A stretch of DNA of 64,000 bases from JBOGUF01 sp050696075 (GTDB taxonomy: Bacteria > Chloroflexota > Chloroflexia > Thermomicrobiales > UBA6265). The position numbers were made by a program, and so were the translations under genes. Shown piece by piece: positions 1 to 8,425 of the stretch; position 1 is the stretch's first letter; each line of letters opens with the position of its first letter. The stretch is taken from positions 1-64,000 of the forward strand of contig JBOGUF010000115.1 in NCBI GenBank assembly GCA_050696075.1, given 5' to 3'. Below the pieces are notes generated by a model. That model was not told the origin of the DNA, did no database searches, and was given only the letters and a program-made list of their open reading frames with translations.

Positions 1-187
1 GCGTAGAACTACGCGTATGCATCCGCCCGTGCGATCGCTATGGTCAAGACATCGTTTTTCGCGCGGGCCGGCACGCCGTGCCGCGGACCCCGATGGTCGC
101 CGCCTGGCTGACCGTCGTTCCCGAACGACTGGCGGACGCTTGCTGATTCGTCGTCATCTCACATGCTGAAAGGGTGTTGGACCGCAC

Positions 188-496
188 ATGAACGACATCG
201 CGCTCTGGGACCATCTGGCCACGATCGACACGGCGGACGCGGATGGCGCCGGCGAGTCTCGCGCGGCCGTAACGGACGGGTCGCGCATCTATGGTCCGCC
301 GGCTGTCGTCCGGCGACTGCTCCATCGCATGCGAGCCGCCGGGATCATGCGCTGCCACGACCCGCTCAAAGCCGCGGACTGCGCGAGCGACAAGGAACTC
401 CACCGCCTGGCTGGGCCGCTGGGGCGCCTGCACGTCGAGGACGTGCGCTGGGACCTCATCGGCGCGGCGCACGGCGGCCAGCGCCACCGGATCTGA
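188..496 (+). CDS. Small hypothetical protein
   Basis: This is a 102-residue open frame with an ATG start. A purine-rich AAAGGG stretch lies about 12 bases upstream and could serve as a weak ribosome binding site. The product has no signal peptide or membrane segment and no motif I recognise; it is rich in Ala, Arg and His, with two cysteines. It sits upstream of, and in the same direction as, the cysteine-rich secreted protein gene. A slightly longer frame lies on the opposite strand across the same bases, so the coding strand is not certain. I assign no function. Confidence 0.4.
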   Translation: MNDIALWDHLATIDTADADGAGESRAAVTDGSRIYGPPAVVRRLLHRMRAAGIMRCHDPLKAADCASDKELHRLAGPLGRLHVEDVRWDLIGAAHGGQRHRI

Positions 497-577
497 GATC
501 GCCTATCGCTGAGCCTGTGCCCGGCCCGCGGGTTCGTGGTAGGTAAACGGACGCGCGGCGAGAAAGGCAACGCACGG

Positions 578-3500
578 ATGGATGGGACGCGGTTTGACGA
601 CCTGACGCGCTCCCTGGCGCGCGCGACTTCCCGCCGCTCGCTGCTGCGCGGGCTCGCCGGCGCGCTCGCCGGCGGATTGACCGGGGCGCGGCTGGACGAC
701 GCGGCCGCCCAACGTGCTCCCCGCCAAGCGAATGGCGCCCCCTGCACGCGGGCGACCGACTGCGCCTCCTTCCACTGCGTCGACGGCGTCTGCTGCAACA
801 CCGCCTGCACCGGCCAGTGCGAGTCGTGCGCCACCGGCGCCTGCCTGCCGGTGAGCGGCCCGCCGGTCGGCACCCGCCCCGCCTGCCCCGGCAGCGGAGG
901 GTGTCGGGCGACCTGCGACGGGCAGACCCGGACCGCCTGCGCCGCCTGGCCGGGCGGTGAGGTGGCCTGCGGCGCCGCCACCTGCGCCGACGGCTGGCTC
1001 ACCACCTATACCTGCGGCGGCAACGGCAGCTGCGTCCCCACCACGACGAGTTGCGCCCCCTTCGGCTGCGACGCCGCCGGCACCGCCTGCGCCAGCGGCT
1101 GCACCTCCCACGACCAGTGTCCGGGATCGTCCCACTGCGCATCCGGCGGCCGCTGCGTCGGCGACAAGGCGTTGGGTTCTGCTTGTACCGATGGAGCGGA
1201 GTGCCAGCACGGATTCTGTGCCAACGGCGTCTGCTGCGCCGACGCCTGCGCTGGCCCGTGCCAAGCCTGTGGCGCCGATGGCTTCTGCGGTCCCGCTCCC
1301 GATAACAGCCCCTGCGCCGGTGGGCTGTGCTGCGCGGGGAACTGCATTGACGTCCGCACCGACGTCGCGCACTGCGGCGCCTGCCACACCGCCTGTCCCG
1401 GCGCGGTCTGCCAGCGGGCGGTCTGCGCCGGCGGGGACTGCGCCACCGCGCCGCTGCCCGATGGCTCGCCCTGCGACGACGGCCTCGCCTGCACCGATCC
1501 CGATACCTGTCAGGGCAGCGTCTGTACCGGACCATCGGTGGTCTGCCCCGACCCGGACTCGTGCCACGAGGCGGGCGCGTGCGACACCGAGACCGGCGAC
1601 TGCGTCTATCCGGCCAAGGACGACGGGACCGAGTGTGACGACGGCAATGCCTGCACCGAGGGCGATACCTGTCAGGCGGGAGTCTGCACCGGCGCGTCCA
1701 TTGAGTGCGACGACGGCCTCGCCTGCACGACCAACACCTGCGACCCGGCGAGTGGCTGCGTGCACACGCTCCGGGACGACGCCTGCCTGATTGACGGGGT
1801 TTGCTACCCAGCGGGCCGCCACCCGGACGGCCTCTGCCTCTTCTGCCGCACCATCTATGGCAACGACCGGTCCTGGGTTCCCCTCGCGGGGCCGTCCTGC
1901 GACGACGGGTTGCCCTGCACCGAGCAGGACACCTGCCAGGCCGACGGCGCCTGCGTCGGCGTCGTCCGCGCCGGCGCGTGCCTGATCGCCGGCGCCTGCT
2001 ACCAGGCCGGGGAGCGCAATCTGGATGCGCCCTGCCAGGTCTGCGATCCAGACCAGAGCTCAACCACCTGGACGAACCTACCCCAGGGCGCCGCCTGCGA
2101 CGACGCCAACGCCTGCACCCACGCGGAGGCGTGCGACGGGCAGGGCGTCTGCCAGCCCAGTCTGCTCGTCGTCTGCTTCCCGACCCAACCGTGCCAGCAG
2201 AACGGGACGTGCGACCCGGCGACCGGGGCGTGCCGCTACGAGCCGGCGCCGGCCGGCACGCGCTGCCGCCCGGCCGCGGATCGCTGCGCGCAGGATGCGG
2301 TCTGCGACGGCGCGAGCGTCGCCTGCCCCGCCCACCACGCGCCGAAGCCGGCGGGCACGCTCTGCCGCGCCGCGCCGACCCCCTGCGACACGGATGTGGT
2401 CTGCGATGGCGCGAGCCTCGTCTGTCCGGACGTCCCGCTCGCCTGCGACGACGGGCTGGACTGCACCGAGGACCGCTGCCACCCCGAGTTCGGCTGTCTC
2501 CATGAGATCACGCCCGGCTTCTGCCTGATCCGGGACCTGAGCGCTGGTGGCGTCCAGGTCTGCTACTCGGCCGGTATCCCCCACCCGACCGATCCCTGCC
2601 AGGTCTGCGAGCCGAATCAGAACAGCTTCCTCTGGTCGGAGCGGCCCGACGGCGCCTACTGCGGCGGCGACGACCGCTGCACGGAGGCCGCCACCTGTCA
2701 GGCGGGAGGCTGCCTCCCCGCCCCGGTCGTCTGCCCGCCCTCCACCGAGTTTTGCCAGCGCAACGAATGCGACCCGGCCACCGGGGCGTGCGGCCTGACC
2801 CCGTTCACCGATATCCAGCGCGGTGACACCATCGGTTGCGAGCGCTGCACCGCCTGCCTCCAGGGCACGTGTCTCGGCACGATCCCCCTGTGTCGGCCGC
2901 CCTGCGAGGCGTGCGACCCGGTCACCGCGACCTGCCGCCCGCAACCGGCCGGCACCGACTGCACCACCAATTGCGCCGCCTCCGCCTCGTGTACCGATTT
3001 TGGCCTCTGTGTGCCGGATGCGACCCCGCGGGAGGACGTCTGCACCGATCCCGCCAACGAATGCGCGGACCTCGTCTGTGACGCGGCGAGCGGGCAGTGC
3101 GTCCACCAGCCCGGCGCCGACGACGGCAAGATATGCGGCAACGGGTGTAATACGTGTCGGGATGGGGAGTGCCTCTATGCTGAAGAGCTGGTTGGCCGGC
3201 TGTGCGGACGCGTCGATCTCTGCGAAAGGTGCAGCGGCGGCCAGGACTGTATCGGCGACCCACCGGACCAAAGGTGCCGTGGCTCATGCAGCCGTCCGCG
3301 CTGCGGGTCGTGCAGTGAGTGCGATCCGGCCATCGGCATCTGTGCGCCGTGCGAACCCTGTTGCGACGGTGAGTGCGGGCAGACACCGTGCGGCGACGGG
3401 TGTTGCGCTGAGAACCGCGAATGCTGCCACAACCGGTGCTGCCCAACCGGCGAGACGTGCTGTGGCACGAGGTTGAATCACCTTTTTCAGTATGTAGGCG

Positions 3501-3607
3501 TCTGCTGCGATGCTGACGAAGCCTGCTGTCCCGTTCTCGGGTTCTCGCACGGGGGCGCTACGTGCTGCGCGCCTCACCAGGTCTGCGGGTTCTTCGGGTG
3601 TGCGTAG
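578..3607 (+). CDS. Tat-exported cysteine-rich repeat protein
   Basis: A 1009-residue protein. The ATG at 578 is preferred over an in-frame ATG at 536 because it follows a GAGAAAGG-type site and puts the signal at the N terminus. Residues 1-45 look like a twin-arginine signal: a polar region with TSRRSLLRG, then an Ala/Gly/Leu hydrophobic stretch ending near DAAAQ. The mature part is almost entirely short cysteine-rich modules such as CDDGLACT, DTCQAGVC, GVCCNTAC and CDPATGAC, spaced like the disulfide repeats of myxobacterial secreted proteins (known family pattern, from memory). The last 120 residues change to denser CC pairs (CCDGECG, CCAENRECC). It presumably folds as a long chain of small disulfide knots outside the cell; Tat export would allow folding or metal loading before secretion. 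Its target is unknown. Confidence is high that it is a real secreted gene and low for any function. Confidence 0.85.
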   Translation: MDGTRFDDLTRSLARATSRRSLLRGLAGALAGGLTGARLDDAAAQRAPRQANGAPCTRATDCASFHCVDGVCCNTACTGQCESCATGACLPVSGPPVGTRPACPGSGGCRATCDGQTRTACAAWPGGEVACGAATCADGWLTTYTCGGNGSCVPTTTSCAPFGCDAAGTACASGCTSHDQCPGSSHCASGGRCVGDKALGSACTDGAECQHGFCANGVCCADACAGPCQACGADGFCGPAPDNSPCAGGLCCAGNCIDVRTDVAHCGACHTACPGAVCQRAVCAGGDCATAPLPDGSPCDDGLACTDPDTCQGSVCTGPSVVCPDPDSCHEAGACDTETGDCVYPAKDDGTECDDGNACTEGDTCQAGVCTGASIECDDGLACTTNTCDPASGCVHTLRDDACLIDGVCYPAGRHPDGLCLFCRTIYGNDRSWVPLAGPSCDDGLPCTEQDTCQADGACVGVVRAGACLIAGACYQAGERNLDAPCQVCDPDQSSTTWTNLPQGAACDDANACTHAEACDGQGVCQPSLLVVCFPTQPCQQNGTCDPATGACRYEPAPAGTRCRPAADRCAQDAVCDGASVACPAHHAPKPAGTLCRAAPTPCDTDVVCDGASLVCPDVPLACDDGLDCTEDRCHPEFGCLHEITPGFCLIRDLSAGGVQVCYSAGIPHPTDPCQVCEPNQNSFLWSERPDGAYCGGDDRCTEAATCQAGGCLPAPVVCPPSTEFCQRNECDPATGACGLTPFTDIQRGDTIGCERCTACLQGTCLGTIPLCRPPCEACDPVTATCRPQPAGTDCTTNCAASASCTDFGLCVPDATPREDVCTDPANECADLVCDAASGQCVHQPGADDGKICGNGCNTCRDGECLYAEELVGRLCGRVDLCERCSGGQDCIGDPPDQRCRGSCSRPRCGSCSECDPAIGICAPCEPCCDGECGQTPCGDGCCAENRECCHNRCCPTGETCCGTRLNHLFQYVGVCCDADEACCPVLGFSHGGATCCAPHQVCGFFGCA

Positions 3608-3798
3608 CGAGCGCGCCTTCGAGATCTGGGTCGCCGTCGAGCCGACCCAGCAGCCGCGGCCGGGCCGTGGATGTGGTTCCAGCGGTGGCTGCGGCGCTTC
3701 TGGGCTTCGCGGGTCGTTTCGAAGAAGACGGCGCGGACCGGCGCGGCAACGAGCGGGACGTCGTGGCGATGGCCCGGGCCGGTGGCAACACAGTCGCC

Positions 3799-4436
3799 GG
3801 GGCCGACGTCGTAGAGCCGGCCTTCCGAGGCGGCCGTGCCACGGTCTTCGAGGATGATCCAAGGTCGACCTCATGTACTGGTCGCTGCACTTGATGGAGG
3901 CGCAGCTCGACCGTGTCCTCATCCATCACCAAGCGTCGGTCGGCTACTCCACCTGTTTCTGGCACACGGTGCGCGACGCGCTGCCACTCTACGACCCCAC
4001 GGGGTGGTTCGCGGCACTCCAGACGAAGACAACATGTCCCTATCCGGAGGACCTGCGCCGCGCCGTTGTCGCCATGAACTACCCGATCCCGCGCGAAAGT
4101 GGGGCGTCGTTCTCGCGGCAGATCGAGCTGGCGGTGGCGCGGGGCGACGTCGTCAGCGTTCAGCACCAGGTGACGGCGCTGTTGAGCAGCTACGTCGACG
4201 TGCTCTTCGCCGTCAACCGGCTGCCGCACCCTGGCGAGAAGCGGCTGCTGGCGATCGCCCGCCGGGACTGCGCCCTCGTGCCCGAGGCGATAGACGAACG
4301 CGTGCTAGCCGTGATCGCCGCCGCCGGCGCGACGCCGGCCGACGGGGCGGTGGTCGACCGCGCACACGCCCTGATCGACGGACTGGAGGACGTGTTGCAG
4401 CGGGAGGGATTGCTTTCGCCGGAGGAATCGCGGTGA
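3799..4436 (+). pseudogene. Truncated, frameshifted nucleotidyltransferase-like protein
   Basis: The frame from 3873 encodes 187 residues that look like the C-terminal part of a larger protein: VDLMYW just before the ATG, then LDRVLIHHQASVGYSTCFWH, RDALPLYD, GWFAAL and LFAVNRLPHPGEKRLL. From memory this pattern occurs in the C-terminal helical half of predicted nucleotidyltransferases (DUF4037-like). A TGA at 3855 closes the frame upstream. The +1-shifted frame reads VVEPAFRGGRATVFEDD up to about 3860, so a one-base shift near 3858-3863 would join the two parts. I find no convincing N-terminal catalytic GS...D.D motif in the 200 bases before that. The likely state is a decaying gene that lost its 5' half and then shifted frame. 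The family name is tentative. Confidence 0.45.
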
Positions 4437-4451
4437 GCCGCTGGCCGCCTG

Positions 4452-5117
4452 TTACTCCGCGGCGTTGGGGCCGCGCAACTCGTCGGCGCTGATCAGACCG
4501 CGCCTTAGGTGTGATTGCAGAGGCGCCAGATGGACGGCTCCTCCCGTCATTCCGAGCTTGTCGAAGCACTTGCCTTCCCTTGGCGGCGTCTCTAACGAGA
4601 GGCAGATTCCTCGACAAGCTCGGAATGACGGGGAGGGGCTCGGCAAGACGGGAACTGCAATCGCGCACGAGGTCGGCGGGGCTGTCTGGGATGATAGCCT
4701 CGGCGGTAGCGTCGAGGTCGGCGAGGGACCACCAGCGGTGGGCGCGGTAGGCGCGGCGTTCGAGGTCGGTGTGGTTGGCGAGGGAGATGGTGGCGTTTGG
4801 GGCACGGGCGAGGAAGTAGCGTTCGCGGAGGTGGACGACGGCGGCGTCGGGAAGGTCCACGTTTTCTCGCGGGTGAAGACGCGGGGGCCGAGTTGCACAT
4901 TGGTGATGCCGGTCTCTTTCCAGAGTTCGCGGCGGGCGGCCTCTTCGTGGGTTTCGCCGGGTTCGACGCCGCCGCCGGGGGTGCACCAGAAGAGACCGCG
5001 GCGGAGGGACTCGTGCGGGCTGTCCGGCTCGGCGACGTTTGGGTCCGCGAGCTGGAAGAGGAGGACGCGGCCTTCGTGGTCGAGCAGGATGACGCGGGCG
5101 GTGGGGCGGTCGATCAC
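4452..5117 (-). pseudogene. NUDIX hydrolase, frameshifted and interrupted by a repeat
   Basis: A GTG at 5117 with AAGGAG eight bases upstream starts a NUDIX protein (hydrolysis of nucleoside diphosphates linked to another group X). The NUDIX box is intact near residues 50-72: GGGVEPGETHEEAARRELWKE followed by TG. After TWTFP the reading frame becomes low-complexity Pro/Thr/Ser, while the neighbouring frame continues naturally with DAAVVHLRERYFLARAP and HRWWSLADLD. One base seems lost in the GGG at 4849-4851 (C-run on the coding strand). Downstream, a palindromic repeat (4542-4633) sits inside the gene, after which the original frame resumes with a natural-looking end (LRRGLISADELRG). Both lesions would have to be repaired for a full enzyme. 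A sequencing error at the homopolymer could explain the first but not the second. Confidence 0.75.
4542..4633. repeat. MITE-like palindrome inside NUDIX gene
   Basis: The arms at 4542-4564 and 4611-4633 are inverted complements around the core GTCATTCCGAGCTTGTCGA, with only end mismatches. The 46-base centre reads like the short dispersed palindromes seen at 14693, 23727, 20801 and 35331. No transposase is nearby, so this would be a non-autonomous element if mobile. It lies inside the NUDIX reading frame. Confidence 0.75.
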
Positions 5118-5254
5118 GGAGCGGTCTCCTTGTCGAGCGTTAAGACGGTACTGATAAAAACCGTACAATGTGCGGTTGTGGGCGCGACACCTTAGGTAAA
5201 CGGGTCGCTCGGCGCATGTGTGAGATCGACGGTGTACGGAGCAAGGAGCACGGC

Positions 5255-5998
5255 ATGGTCGTCAAACGGTCGGTGGAGATGGAGGGGCTGGTGCGGGCCA
5301 ACCGGGCGGCGGCCCAGCTCCTCCGCGAGTTGGCCGCGCTGGCGAAACCGGGCGTGCGCACCGCGGACCTGGATGCCTACGCGCGAAAATACATCGCCGA
5401 CCTGGGTGCGCAAGCGGTCTTCAACACCGAGGCCAGGTTCCCGGCGGCGATCAACACGTCGGTCAACGACGCGGTGCTGCACGGGGTGCCGAACGACTAC
5501 GTGCTGCGCGCCGGGGATCTGCTGAGCATCGACGCCGGTCTGCGCCTGAACGGCTACTGCGGCGACGCGGCGACGACGGTGGCAATCGGGGAGCTCTCCC
5601 GCAAGCGGCGCAAGCTGGTGGAGACGGCGATGGCGACGATGGAGGCCGGGATCGCGGTCGCGATTGCCGGCAGGCGGGTGGGGGACATCGGCCACGCCAT
5701 GCAGTCCTACGCCGAGGAGCGGGGCTATGGGGTGATGCGGGGCTTCACCGGCCACGGTCTGGGGCGAAAAATGCACGAATGGCCGTCGGTGCCCTTCGTT
5801 GGCGATCCAGGAACGGGGCCTCGCCTGGTGGACGGCATGGTGATCACGATCGAACCGGCGATCGTCGAGGGCTCCCCGGAGTGGGTCATGGACCCGGACG
5901 GCTGGACGGTGCGGACGGTCGACGGCGGCTGGGGTGCGCAGTTTGAGCACGCGGTGGTGGTCGGCCGGCACGGGGCGCGGATTCTCAGCGCCGGGTAG
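5255..5998 (+). CDS. map: Methionine aminopeptidase, type I
   Basis: Removes the initiator methionine from nascent cytosolic proteins. The 247-residue length fits the bacterial type I family (about 250). The ATG at 5255 is chosen over 5168 because AAGGAG lies at 5243-5248 and the upstream 29 residues are not family-like. All five metal-ligand motifs can be seen: the first Asp in LLSIDAG, the second in YCGDAATT, the His in FTGHGLG, the Glu in ITIEPAI and the last Glu in AQFEHAVVV. The substrate-binding His lies in AVLHGVPN. It is not beside secY/infA as in many genomes and may be an extra copy. The function is secure. Confidence 0.95.
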   Translation: MVVKRSVEMEGLVRANRAAAQLLRELAALAKPGVRTADLDAYARKYIADLGAQAVFNTEARFPAAINTSVNDAVLHGVPNDYVLRAGDLLSIDAGLRLNGYCGDAATTVAIGELSRKRRKLVETAMATMEAGIAVAIAGRRVGDIGHAMQSYAEERGYGVMRGFTGHGLGRKMHEWPSVPFVGDPGTGPRLVDGMVITIEPAIVEGSPEWVMDPDGWTVRTVDGGWGAQFEHAVVVGRHGARILSAG

Positions 5999-6049
5999 GG
6001 CGTACGGTCACTGACTGGCCGGCGCGTCCGCGTACGCCTTCACAATGGG

Positions 6050-6078
6050 TTGACAATCGGTCACAGTGTACGTATAGT
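6050..6078 (+). promoter_or_regulatory. Consensus sigma-70-type promoter
   Basis: TTGACA at 6050-6055, a 17-base spacer and TATAGT at 6073-6078 form a near-perfect vegetative promoter on the plus strand. Transcription would start in the G run around 6081-6085. The product is not an obvious coding gene but the structured RNA candidate directly downstream. Confidence 0.75.
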
Positions 6079-6082
6079 GGGG

Positions 6083-6180
6083 GCCTGCTGGCGATCTCGG
6101 GCGAAAGCCCGCTGCGGTCGACAGCAGGCAGACGCCGACGGGTAAAGCGCGCAAGCGCCGAACTTGTCGGCGTTCTGTTG
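6083..6180 (+). ncRNA. Candidate structured small RNA or leader
   Basis: It begins at the predicted start of the strong promoter at 6050-6078. Two adjacent hairpins can be folded by eye. The first pairs 6083-6089 with 6123-6129 (seven pairs), contains a GAUC/GGUC helix and ends in a five-pair stem capped by a GAAA tetraloop (6098-6111). The second pairs 6132-6139 with 6166-6173 (eight pairs), has an asymmetric internal loop and a GCGC stem capped by a GCAA tetraloop (6047+ region: 6147-6158). Two GNRA loops over internal loops are typical of folded RNAs. I cannot match it to a named class (it lacks the core motifs I know for TPP, cobalamin, SAM or c-di-GMP-I RNAs). The rest of 5999-6392 holds no convincing gene; a weak TTG frame at 6195-6413 is not supported. 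It may be a stand-alone RNA or a leader. Confidence 0.45.
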
Positions 6181-6392
6181 TTCGTGATGCGGGGTTGGCG
6201 GTGAACGTTTGTTTGATCGTTGACGTCTCGCATGATGGGCATGGCGCGTCGCGCCCCGACATCGGTTCGCGGTTCTTACGTCGATTAGTGAGCGCACCGG
6301 GAGGCGTCAAACAGTTCGGTGTGGCGCGCTCTTGGACGGCGCTGTGCCTGGTCGAGACGAGCGAGGTGCGGGAGCGTACCGCGGCCATCGCC

Positions 6393-6698
6393 TCACTCGG
6401 GCTCCTGGCCTGACAGATCGATCTTGCCGGCGGACCATTGGGGATCGGTCGGGTCGAGGTGGTCGATGGCCTTGGCCATCTCGCGGCACCCGGCCTCGAT
6501 GGCGGTGGCGCTGCGCTCGACCGCGGCCCGTTCTGAGGCCGGCAGGTGGTTCATCCGCCCCAGGCGTCGCCGGAGCAGTTGAGCATGGCCCAGAATCGCC
6601 GCCAGCGGTGTACGCAGATCGTGTTGCGCCAGCGCCAGCATCTCGGAGGGAGGGACGCGGGAGGGAACGGAATCGCTGAGTGGTGGCCGTGCGTGCAT
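6393..6698 (-). CDS. Stand-alone HisKA dimerisation domain protein
   Basis: A protein of about 101 residues, started at the ATG at 6698 because AAGGA lies six bases upstream; a GTG at 6761 would add 21 residues. The centre carries a histidine-kinase H-box, QHDLRTPLAAILGHAQLL, with the phospho-accepting His. It is followed by a second helix (SERAAVERSATAIEAGCREM), which together make a DHp four-helix-bundle half. There is no PAS, HAMP, membrane segment or HATPase_c ATP-binding domain, so it cannot autophosphorylate. It could be a phosphotransfer or dimer-poisoning protein, or the remnant of a kinase. It is divergent from the allantoinase gene at 6963. Confidence 0.65.
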   Translation of the reverse strand: MHARPPLSDSVPSRVPPSEMLALAQHDLRTPLAAILGHAQLLRRRLGRMNHLPASERAAVERSATAIEAGCREMAKAIDHLDPTDPQWSAGKIDLSGQEPE

Positions 6699-6962
6699 GG
6701 GTGCGTCCTTGCGTGCGTGGCGAATGCCATCGTGCTCCGTCAGACGCAGAGGGCATGCCACGAAGCATCGGTGGAGGATGCGCGCCTGCCGGTAGGCCGG
6801 TAGACACCCCGCACCACAGCCGTTTAAGATGGCCCCGCCGCGTCGCCGGTGCAGCGGTCGCGGCCATGCCCCGCGTTTGACTTATGGGCTTGCGAGCTTG
6901 CATGCGCGCAACTTTGCGACTTTGCGACCCTGCAATGCGTTCGCCACGATGGAGGCGACTCG

Positions 6963-8357
6963 ATGGAACGAACCCTCATCATCGAGGGTGGCACGATCGT
7001 GACCGACCAGGAGCAGTTCCGCGCCGACCTCGTCGTGACCGGCGAGCGCATCAGCGGGATCACGCTCGACGCGCGCGGGCTCCTGGCCGACGAACGGATC
7101 GACGCGACCGGCCTGCTGGTGCTCCCTGGCGGGATCGACGCCCATACGCATTTCCGCGAGCCGGAGGAGTTCACCAAAGAAGGGTTCGCGACGGGCAGCG
7201 CCGGAGCCGTCGCGGGTGGCATCACGACCGTGATCGAGATGCCCCAGGCGGACCCGACGACCGTCACCGCCGAGCAGTTCCGCGCCAAACGGGACCAGAT
7301 CGCCAAGACGTCCGTCGTCGACATGGCGCTCTGGGGCGGGATCGTCGGCGAGCCGCGGCAAGCGGCCGAGGACCTTAAAGAGATGGCCGCCGAGGGCGCG
7401 GTCGCCTTCAAGTCCTTTATGGCGACCTCCAGCCCGTCCTTTCCAGCGGTGGACGATGACCAACTTCTGGCGGCGATGCGAGTGGTGGCGGAAATTGGAC
7501 TGCCCTACGGGTTGCACGCCGAGCACGACGGTCTGCTGCAGGCAGGGCTGGCGCGGATGCAGCGCAATGGGCGGACCGACCCGTTAGCGCACGCCGAGTC
7601 CCGGCCGCCAATTGTCGAGGAGTTGGCGGTCAATACCGCGCTCTACCTGGCCGAGACCAGCGGCTGTTGGGTCCATATCTGCCACTGCGCCGCCGCCGGC
7701 GCCTTGCGGTTGATCGCGGACGCGCGAGCGCGCGGGGTGCGGGTGACGGTGGAGACCTGCCCGCAATACCTAGCGCTCAACACGGAGGACTTGGAGCACC
7801 TGGCCGGTTTCGGCCGCTGCGCGCCGGCCCCGCGGGAGCAGGGCGAGGTCGATGCAATTTGGCCGTACGTGCTGGACGAGACGGTCGATCTGATCTGCTC
7901 CGACCACTGCGGCTACACCATCGAGAGCAAAGAGGCCGGTCACGACGACATCTTCAAGGCGCCAATGGGGCTGGCGGGGGTACAGACGCTGCTGCCGGTC
8001 TTCTACGACCAGGCGGTGAACCAGCGGGGGATGGCGCCGGCGCAGTTCGTGCGCCAGATGGCGACCAACCCAGCGCAAATCTTCGGGCTCTACCCGCGCA
8101 AGGGGACGATCGCGCTCGGATCCGACGCCGACGTGGTGCTCTTCGACCCGCAACGCGAGTGGACGGCGCGCGGCGACGAGATGCAGCACAAGCAGAAGTG
8201 GACGCCGTTCGAGGGGAAGTCGATCACCGGTCGGGTGCGCAAGACAATCCGGCGCGGGCAGACGACTTACGACGAGACGGGCGGCGGCGAGCCATACCTG
8301 CCGGCCTCGCCGGGAACGGGGCGGTTTTTGCCGCGGGGGTATGGGGAGCGGAAATAA
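6963..8357 (+). CDS. Allantoinase / cyclic amidohydrolase (dihydroorotase-like)
   Basis: A 464-residue cytosolic zinc amidohydrolase that opens a cyclic ureide or amide ring. The ATG at 6963 follows GGAGG at 6951-6955. The first metal motif is HTHF (His61, His63) in GGIDAHTHFREPEEF. The carbamylated lysine is Lys150 in VAFKSF, further His ligands occur in GLHAEH and HICH, and the metal/catalytic Asp is in ICSDHCGY. GGITTVIEMP and KGTIALGSDADVVLFDP are typical of the allantoinase/dihydroorotase/hydantoinase superfamily. The pattern fits allantoinase best, but dihydropyrimidinase-like or dihydroorotase activity cannot be excluded. The formamidase gene further on could fit the same nitrogen-scavenging role. 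Confidence 0.85.
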   Translation: MERTLIIEGGTIVTDQEQFRADLVVTGERISGITLDARGLLADERIDATGLLVLPGGIDAHTHFREPEEFTKEGFATGSAGAVAGGITTVIEMPQADPTTVTAEQFRAKRDQIAKTSVVDMALWGGIVGEPRQAAEDLKEMAAEGAVAFKSFMATSSPSFPAVDDDQLLAAMRVVAEIGLPYGLHAEHDGLLQAGLARMQRNGRTDPLAHAESRPPIVEELAVNTALYLAETSGCWVHICHCAAAGALRLIADARARGVRVTVETCPQYLALNTEDLEHLAGFGRCAPAPREQGEVDAIWPYVLDETVDLICSDHCGYTIESKEAGHDDIFKAPMGLAGVQTLLPVFYDQAVNQRGMAPAQFVRQMATNPAQIFGLYPRKGTIALGSDADVVLFDPQREWTARGDEMQHKQKWTPFEGKSITGRVRKTIRRGQTTYDETGGGEPYLPASPGTGRFLPRGYGERK

Positions 8358-8359
8358 GC

Positions 8360-8394
8360 GTTCGGTGTTCGGTGTTCGGTGTTCGTTGTTCGGC
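8360..8394. repeat. Tandem heptamer array, unit GTTCGGT
   Basis: Five adjoining 7-bp units: three exact GTTCGGT, then GTTCGTT and GTTCGGC. The array starts two bases after the stop codon of the allantoinase-like gene. Confidence 0.85.
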
Positions 8395-8425
8395 GCTAGA
8401 ATTGACGGCGACAGAAAGGTTCGCG

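Noticed and set aside
503..1822. Long open frame on the minus strand opposite the cysteine-rich gene
   Set aside because: GC-rich antisense frame; Ala/Gly/Arg-rich product without domains, while the plus strand encodes an orderly Tat/cysteine-repeat protein.
6195..6413. 72-codon plus frame after the RNA candidate
   Set aside because: TTG start without a ribosome site, no recognised pattern, and a leader with strong secondary structure just before it.
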